Below are positions 14,564 through 19,475 of a stretch of DNA of 19,475 nt, one piece after another. Made by a program: the position numbers and the translations under genes. This DNA comes from an uncultured bacterium (GTDB lineage Bacteria; Edwardsbacteria; AC1; EtOH8), in NCBI GenBank assembly GCA_937958665.1, contig CALGNM010000297.1:1-19475 (forward strand), written 5' to 3'. The notes under the pieces are model-generated. The model saw nothing but the letters and a program-made list of their open reading frames with translations, ran no database searches and was not told the DNA's origin. Positions within the stretch are counted from its first letter, which is position 1. Every line of letters starts with the position of its first letter.

Positions 14564-15691
14564 ATGGATCTGAGGCAGATAGGCTGGGATTCCTTCTTTG
14601 AGGGCCACCTCAAGGATATCATGGGACAGGCTCGATATGATTATGAATATATGGCCGGAAGGGTGTCGGCAGTACACTCCGACCTGTGCCAGATTTGGAC
14701 CGAGGATGGGGAGATAACGGCCCGGATATCGGGCAAGTTAAGGGATAATATCGGCAACGAATCAGCCTCCCTCCAGGTGGAGGAAGCAAGCTTTCCGGCC
14801 GTGGGGGACTGGGTGTTGGTGATAAAGAATCCCCAGCACCACTCCGGCACCGTCAGGATGATCCTGCCCCGCAAGACTAAATTCTCCAGGAATGCGGCGG
14901 GAGCCGCCTTCCGGGAACAGGTGGTCGCAACCAATATCGATTTTGCCTTCATCGTGGCCAGCCTGAATTCCGAGCTCAACACCAACCGGCTCGAACGCTA
15001 TCTGGTGGCCGCCTGGAACAGCGGGGCGGTCCCGGTGATTCTGCTCAACAAGGCCGACCTCTGCCCGGAAGCGGAAGAACAGGCGGCCGAGATCAGAACG
15101 AAATGTCCCGGAGTGGCCCTCCATGTCATAAGCGCCGTCAAGCAGAACGGCCTGCAGCAGCTAGATCAGTATCTGAACGGCGGAAGGACCGGAGTCTTCC
15201 TCGGCTCATCGGGTGTGGGGAAGTCGACCATCATCAACCGGCTGTTGGGCGACGCTGTAATCGAGGCCAGGGAGATTTCGCCCTACAAGGACAAGGGGCG
15301 TCACACCACCACCAGCCGGGGGATGTATCTGCTGGGAAACGGGGGCCTCGTCATTGACACCCCTGGCATGAGGGAGCTTCAGCTTTGGTCCGGGGAGGAC
15401 GGATTGTCGGAAACCTTTGCGGATATCGAGACAATTGCCGGTCAATGCCGTTTCCGGGACTGCCGCCATCAAAAAGAGCCGGGTTGCGCCGTAAGGGCGG
15501 CCCTGGAGGCCGGTGACATCGACCCGGACCGTTACCGGAACTATCTTAAGCTGCAGCGTGAACTGAAATACCAGGAATCTCAAAACGATGCCAGAATGAA
15601 AATGGACCAGTCAAAAAGATGGAAGGACATCGCCAAGGCGAGGAAGCAGCTGAACAAGGGCTCCGGCCACCGGGAATGGGAACGAAACTAA
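14564..15691 (+). CDS. rsgA: Small ribosomal subunit biogenesis GTPase RsgA
   Basis: 375 aa. RsgA is a circularly permuted GTPase that checks late 30S maturation. An N-terminal OB-fold lies at about 30-105. The permuted motif order is visible: G4 LNKADL at 161-166, then P-loop GSSGVGKST at 214-222, the switch segment RHTTTSR at 246-252 and DTPGMRE at 265-271. The zinc knuckle follows with C295, C300, H302 and C308 (C-x4-C-x-H-x5-C). The N-terminus is about 25 residues longer than in E. coli-type proteins and the C-terminus ends in a basic tail, both common in the YjeQ/EngC subfamily. GAGGT at 14554-14558 is 5 bases before the ATG. Its placement after an attenuator and ahead of an ABC exporter pair is unusual; only 19 bp separate it from the next gene. 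Confidence 0.95.
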   Translation: MDLRQIGWDSFFEGHLKDIMGQARYDYEYMAGRVSAVHSDLCQIWTEDGEITARISGKLRDNIGNESASLQVEEASFPAVGDWVLVIKNPQHHSGTVRMILPRKTKFSRNAAGAAFREQVVATNIDFAFIVASLNSELNTNRLERYLVAAWNSGAVPVILLNKADLCPEAEEQAAEIRTKCPGVALHVISAVKQNGLQQLDQYLNGGRTGVFLGSSGVGKSTIINRLLGDAVIEAREISPYKDKGRHTTTSRGMYLLGNGGLVIDTPGMRELQLWSGEDGLSETFADIETIAGQCRFRDCRHQKEPGCAVRAALEAGDIDPDRYRNYLKLQRELKYQESQNDARMKMDQSKRWKDIAKARKQLNKGSGHREWERN

Positions 15692-15710
15692 AAAAGAGCA
15701 GAACTGACGG

Positions 15711-17498
15711 ATGTGGATGGATGGCAAAATAGAGGAGCTCCCGGCCGGCAAGAAGGTGTACGACGGCCAGATGGTAAAGAGACTGCTACCCCTGCTGAAG
15801 CCATTCCGGATTAGGATCCTGGGGGGGGGAGCGATATTGGTAGTTTCCTCGGGTCTGGAGCTGCTGCCCCCGCTACTGTTAAAGCGGGCCATAGACGTCA
15901 ACATCGCCGGCTCGGATTTTCGGGGGCTGCTGGCCACGGCCGCGATGTATATGGCCCTGCAGGCGGCCACCTTCGGGGTCAATTATCTGCTGCTGGTGAC
16001 GCTGGAGTCGCTGGGTGTGAGGATGGTGTCGGCCCTGAAATCCAGGCTGTTCGCCCATATGCTGGGGATGGACGCGGCCTATTACGACCGGAATCCGGTG
16101 GGACGCCTGATCGCCCGGGTGGAGAGTGACACCGAGGCCATCCGCCGGTTGTTTACCTCAACCATGTTCACGGTGTTGAAGGCCATGGTCAGCCTGGTGG
16201 GGATAGTGCTGGTAATGATGAGGGTAAGCCTGTCTTTGTTCCTGGCGGTATCGGCCCTGATTCCGGCCATCGTGCTGGTCACCGTGCTGTTCCAGAACAA
16301 GGTGCGGCCGATGTTCGTGCTGGTCAGAAAGCGTTATGCCGATATTGTGGCCTACCTGACCGAGATGGTCCAGGGCATGCGGGTGATCCAGGCCTTCTCC
16401 CGGGAGGGGGCGGTCCGGCAGGGGATGGATGCCCTCAACCGCTCCTACATCAAGGCCCTATTTCCGGCCGACATCCTGGATATGGGTTTTTTCAGCCTGA
16501 TGGGGGTGTTCGAGATTGCCGGGCTGGCCGTCATCCTGCTGGCGGGCGGGGCCATGGTCTCCCGGGGGGAGCTGACCATTGGGGCCATGGTCCTCTTCCT
16601 GGGCTATCTCCGCCAGTTCTTCATGCCGGTCTATGCCTTCTCCGAGCAGGTGGGCATCATGCAGCGGGCCTTTGCCGCCGCCGAACGGGTGTTTGAGATA
16701 ATGGACATCAAACCCCAGGTGACCGATCCGGACCATCCGGCCCAGTGGGAGGGGTTTCGCCAGAGTCTCGAGTTTCGGGGAGTGGACTTCTCCTACGGCC
16801 CCAGGGAAGGGACGGATCAGCCGGATTGGGTCTTGCACAACGTCAGCTTCACCATCCACCGGGGACAGCGGATCGCCCTGGTGGGAGCCACCGGGGGCGG
16901 CAAGAGCTCGATCATCAACCTGATGCTGAGATTTTACGATCCCCAGAGGGGCGCCGTGTTGATCGACGGGGTAGATGTCCGGAACATCCCCCTTGCCAAA
17001 CTACGCCAGAATTTCGGGCTGGTACTGCAGGATGTTTTCATTTTCCCCGGCACGGTTAAGGAGAACCTGACCCTGGGCTCTGAAATGGGCCGGGAACAAC
17101 TGGAAAGGGCAGTTGAGATTCTGGGTCTGAGAAGGATTCTGGATAAAATGCCCCATGGCCTGGATTCGGAACTTACGGAGCGGGGCGCCAATCTTTCCCA
17201 GGGGGAGCGCCAACTGGTCTCCTTTGCCCGGGCCCTGGCCTTCAACCCCCAGATTCTGATACTGGACGAGGCCACCTCCTCGGTGGACCCGCTGTCGGAA
17301 CGGCTGATTCAGCAAGGGATCAAACGCCTTTTGGAGGGCCGGACCGCCGTGATTGTAGCCCACCGTCTATCCACCATCCGGGATGCCGACCGGATCATGG
17401 TGGTCCACAAGGGCCGAATCGTAGAGTCCGGCACCCACCAGGAGTTATTGGATCGGGACGGGCATTACGCCAAGCTCTACCGAATTCAGTTCTGTTAA
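15711..17498 (+). CDS. ABC exporter half-transporter with consensus Walker B (heterodimer partner 1)
   Basis: 595 aa. An ABC type I exporter membrane domain (six helices, about 35-325) is fused to an ATPase domain (about 352-590). Walker A GATGGGKSS is at 392-400, Q-loop Q440, signature LSQGE at 495-499, Walker B ILILDEAT at 515-522 with the catalytic Glu intact, and the switch histidine H551. The signature departs from LSGGQ. In heterodimeric exporters (TM287/288, BmrCD, LmrCD, MdlAB) this combination marks the subunit with the intact Walker B and the weak signature, matching the TM288/MdlB type. Substrate is unknown; drugs or lipids are typical. ATG 15711 is used; ATGs at 15717 and 15721 are close by, with only the 15717 one in frame. 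The stop is 19 bp before its partner. Confidence 0.93.
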   Translation: MWMDGKIEELPAGKKVYDGQMVKRLLPLLKPFRIRILGGGAILVVSSGLELLPPLLLKRAIDVNIAGSDFRGLLATAAMYMALQAATFGVNYLLLVTLESLGVRMVSALKSRLFAHMLGMDAAYYDRNPVGRLIARVESDTEAIRRLFTSTMFTVLKAMVSLVGIVLVMMRVSLSLFLAVSALIPAIVLVTVLFQNKVRPMFVLVRKRYADIVAYLTEMVQGMRVIQAFSREGAVRQGMDALNRSYIKALFPADILDMGFFSLMGVFEIAGLAVILLAGGAMVSRGELTIGAMVLFLGYLRQFFMPVYAFSEQVGIMQRAFAAAERVFEIMDIKPQVTDPDHPAQWEGFRQSLEFRGVDFSYGPREGTDQPDWVLHNVSFTIHRGQRIALVGATGGGKSSIINLMLRFYDPQRGAVLIDGVDVRNIPLAKLRQNFGLVLQDVFIFPGTVKENLTLGSEMGREQLERAVEILGLRRILDKMPHGLDSELTERGANLSQGERQLVSFARALAFNPQILILDEATSSVDPLSERLIQQGIKRLLEGRTAVIVAHRLSTIRDADRIMVVHKGRIVESGTHQELLDRDGHYAKLYRIQFC

Positions 17499-17517
17499 GC
17501 GAAGCCAAACAAGGGAA

Positions 17518-19335
17518 ATGATGCCAGATTATAACCTACCGAACAGGGATTCCGGCAGTTTGCGGCTGATATTCGGCTGGCTTTATGCCTACTGGTCAAA
17601 ACATCGGCTGAAGATGCTGGCTCTGCTGGTCATGACCATGGCCTACACCGCCCTGGCCATCAGCTATCCCATCTTCTTCAAGATGGTGGTCGACGGCCTG
17701 GTCAACCGAATGCCGGCGGACAGGCTTCTCCGCTATGTGGCCTACCTGCTGTTGCTGGGTGGCGGAGCGGCTGTGGTCAACTGGGGGCTGATGTCCACCA
17801 GGGCCTGGACCAACATGCATATCGAGGCCGGCCTGAGGAACGGCATCTTCGCCAACCTCACCCGGTTGGGGCCGGCCACCTTGTCATCCTACCGCACCGG
17901 TGACGTGGTCACCCGCCTGACCGATGACCTGGCCGAGAAACTGTCGTGGTTCACCTGCTCCGGTCTTTTTCGGGCGGTGCAGGGCCTGGCATTGTTCGGA
18001 TTCATACTGGGGGTGATGTTCCGGATGAACCCCACCCTGGCAACCTTCGCCCTGCTGCCGGTACCGGTAGCGGCCGGCCTGTTCATGTTCAACGAAAAAA
18101 CCTTTCAGCGAAGGTATCACCGGCTCCAGAACGCCATCTCGACGGTCAATGACTTCCTGGAGGCCTGCTTCTCCGGCATCAGGGTGCTCAAGGTATACAA
18201 CCGCCAGGAGCACCAGCGGCAGGGTTTCGCCGCCGCCATGGACCACAGGATCAGGGCCGAGGTCAGAAGCATCCAGTCCGAGGGGCTGTTCAACTCATCC
18301 AACCTTCTGATCGACCAGCTGGGGGTGATGGTGGTGTTGGTGGCGGGAGGCTATCTGGTGATAAACGGCCAGCTGACCCTGGGCAGCTTCGTGGCCTTCA
18401 ATACCTACAGCCTGATGATGATCGAGCCGCTGTGGAACCTGGGATACTTCTTTGTATCGGCCAAGCGGGCCGCGGTGTCCTATGCCCGGGCCAGGGAGCT
18501 GGAGTCAGTCCGACCCGAGGTGTCAGACCCGGAGAGGCCCCGGCCGATAACCTTTGATGACCATCTGGAGTTCAGAGACGTTTTCTTCAGCTATGGTTCA
18601 GAAGGCCGCCACCAGCTGAGCGACGTCAGCTTCAGGGTGGAAAGGGGCCAAAAAGTGGCCCTGATGGGCGAGGTGGGCTGCGGCAAGACCACCCTGGTCC
18701 ACCTGCTGTTGCGCCTGCACGATCCGACCTCAGGTTCGGTGCTGATGGATGGGAACGACATCCGGTCATTCCATCTGGCGGATCTGCGGGGCATCATGGG
18801 GTACGCACCCCAGGAGGCCCTGCTGTTCTCCGACAGCATTCTCAACAATGTCATCTTCCACCGGGACGATGTTGACCAACACAAAGCCCTTGAAGCGGGA
18901 CGCATATCACAACTAGAAAAGGAGGTCCAGGGCTTTACCCACGGATACAATACCCTGATCGGCCAGCGGGGGACCAGTCTGTCCGGGGGCCAGAAGCAAA
19001 GGACCTCCCTGGCCCGGGCCATTGTGGAGAGGGTCGCCCTGGGGCATCCCAAGATACTGATCCTGGACGACATCACCTCGGCCCTGGATTCCGCCACCGA
19101 AGCCCTGGTTTGGCAGGAGCTGGAGGAGAGGTTGCCCGGAGCAACTTATTTCATCATCTCCCACCGGACCTCGACCATCGAGCGGGCCGATCTGATTCTG
19201 GTGATGAGAGAGGGGCGGATCATAGAACAGGGTTGCCACCGGGAGCTGATGACCCGGGGCGGGTATTATGTCTCATTGCGCGAGAAGGAGCGGATGCAGG
19301 AGAACGGAAACGGCTCCAATCATAGCAGCCAATGA
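17518..19335 (+). CDS. ABC exporter half-transporter with degenerate Walker B (heterodimer partner 2)
   Basis: 605 aa. Membrane domain with six helices at about 30-320, then an ATPase domain at about 350-590. Walker A GEVGCGKTT is at 384-392, Q-loop Q432, canonical signature LSGGQ at 488-492, Walker B ILILDDIT at 513-520 and the switch histidine H549. The residue after the Walker B Asp is Asp instead of the catalytic Glu, as in TM287 and MdlA-type subunits. With its partner's LSQGE signature this predicts one active and one degenerate nucleotide site per heterodimer. The tail after residue 588 is polar (QENGNGSNHSSQ). ATG 17518 and ATG 17521 are adjacent; AAGGG at 17511-17515 suits the second slightly better. 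It ends the operon just before a strong terminator. Confidence 0.93.
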   Translation: MMPDYNLPNRDSGSLRLIFGWLYAYWSKHRLKMLALLVMTMAYTALAISYPIFFKMVVDGLVNRMPADRLLRYVAYLLLLGGGAAVVNWGLMSTRAWTNMHIEAGLRNGIFANLTRLGPATLSSYRTGDVVTRLTDDLAEKLSWFTCSGLFRAVQGLALFGFILGVMFRMNPTLATFALLPVPVAAGLFMFNEKTFQRRYHRLQNAISTVNDFLEACFSGIRVLKVYNRQEHQRQGFAAAMDHRIRAEVRSIQSEGLFNSSNLLIDQLGVMVVLVAGGYLVINGQLTLGSFVAFNTYSLMMIEPLWNLGYFFVSAKRAAVSYARARELESVRPEVSDPERPRPITFDDHLEFRDVFFSYGSEGRHQLSDVSFRVERGQKVALMGEVGCGKTTLVHLLLRLHDPTSGSVLMDGNDIRSFHLADLRGIMGYAPQEALLFSDSILNNVIFHRDDVDQHKALEAGRISQLEKEVQGFTHGYNTLIGQRGTSLSGGQKQRTSLARAIVERVALGHPKILILDDITSALDSATEALVWQELEERLPGATYFIISHRTSTIERADLILVMREGRIIEQGCHRELMTRGGYYVSLREKERMQENGNGSNHSSQ

Positions 19336-19338
19336 CCG

Positions 19339-19380
19339 GGACCCCGGCTCAGCCGGGGTCCATTTTTTCTTGTTTTTTTT
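19339..19380 (+). terminator. Strong intrinsic terminator after the ABC exporter genes
   Basis: GGACCCCGGC at 19339-19348 pairs perfectly with GCCGGGGTCC at 19352-19361 (10 bp, 3-nt loop TCA), followed by ATTTTTTCTTGTTTTTTTT. It closes the rsgA-ABC operon. Confidence 0.95.
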
Positions 19381-19432
19381 GGCGGGGTGTGATATCTTAT
19401 TACCATGCTTTCAATGAAAACCTCCATTTCTT
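19381..19432 (+). other. Start of an unseen downstream transcription unit
   Basis: After the terminator, TTGTTT (19370-19375) and TATCTT (19393-19398) with a 17-bp spacer form a weak promoter candidate. ATG 19405-19407 then stays open to the adapter boundary at 19432 (nine codons, MLSMKTSIS). There is no clear Shine-Dalgarno sequence before it. This may be the first codons of the next gene, but too little is present to say. Confidence 0.25.
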
Positions 19433-19475
19433 AGATCGGAAGAGCGTCGTGTAGGGAAAGAGTGTAGATCTCGGT
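19433..19475 (+). other. Illumina P5-side adapter (not biological)
   Basis: These 43 bases begin AGATCGGAAGAGCGTCGTG and end GTAGATCTCGGT, matching the reverse complement of the TruSeq universal adapter with no i5 index. It is read-2 adapter read-through left in the assembly. Confidence 0.98.

Overview
This is a 19.4 kb contig of GC-rich bacterial DNA. Every convincing gene lies on the + strand. Bases 1-45 and 19433-19475 are Illumina adapter sequence, so the biological insert is 46-19432. The cell is didermic: there is an OmpA-type outer-membrane protein with a peptidoglycan-binding domain and a LolC/E-type lipoprotein-release permease. Gene order and divergent proteins (an alternative GlmU-like protein, a ManC-LbH-phosphomutase-like fusion, a barrel with carboxypeptidase-regulatory-like domains) fit an uncultivated lineage near the FCB or related candidate phyla. 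That placement is inference; no rRNA gene is present. I see no mobile element, CRISPR array, tRNA or rRNA.

Layout. (1) 133-1113: RluD-type pseudouridine synthase. (2) 1110-3294: a self-contained unit with a consensus promoter, a 5'-UTR hairpin, the OmpA-family barrel gene and a strong terminator. (3) 3309-7620: promoter with a possible tandem operator, then three translationally coupled genes (GlmU-like protein, nucleotidyltransferase/phosphomutase-like fusion, membrane-anchored small protein), then a terminator. This looks like surface-sugar activation. (4) 7537-14234: lysS, LolC/E permease, secreted HEAT-repeat protein, typA and a cation diffusion facilitator, with gaps of 13-39 bp. This is probably one housekeeping/envelope transcript. 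(5) 14243-19375: promoter, a 300-nt structured leader, rsgA and two ABC exporter half-transporters, closed by a strong terminator.

The most interesting element is the leader of unit 5. It has a consensus promoter, a 28-codon leader ORF with a well-spaced Shine-Dalgarno sequence, and four segments that can pair 1:2, 2:3 and 3:4, where 3:4 is a textbook intrinsic terminator. This is the architecture of ribosome-mediated transcription attenuation. It sits in front of a ribosome-assembly GTPase and a heterodimeric ABC exporter whose two ATPase sites are asymmetric. It resembles in logic the leader-peptide control known for Bacillus BmrCD, but in an unrelated-looking didermic bacterium and with rsgA in the operon. 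The pairing is read directly from the sequence; the inducer and mechanism are inference.
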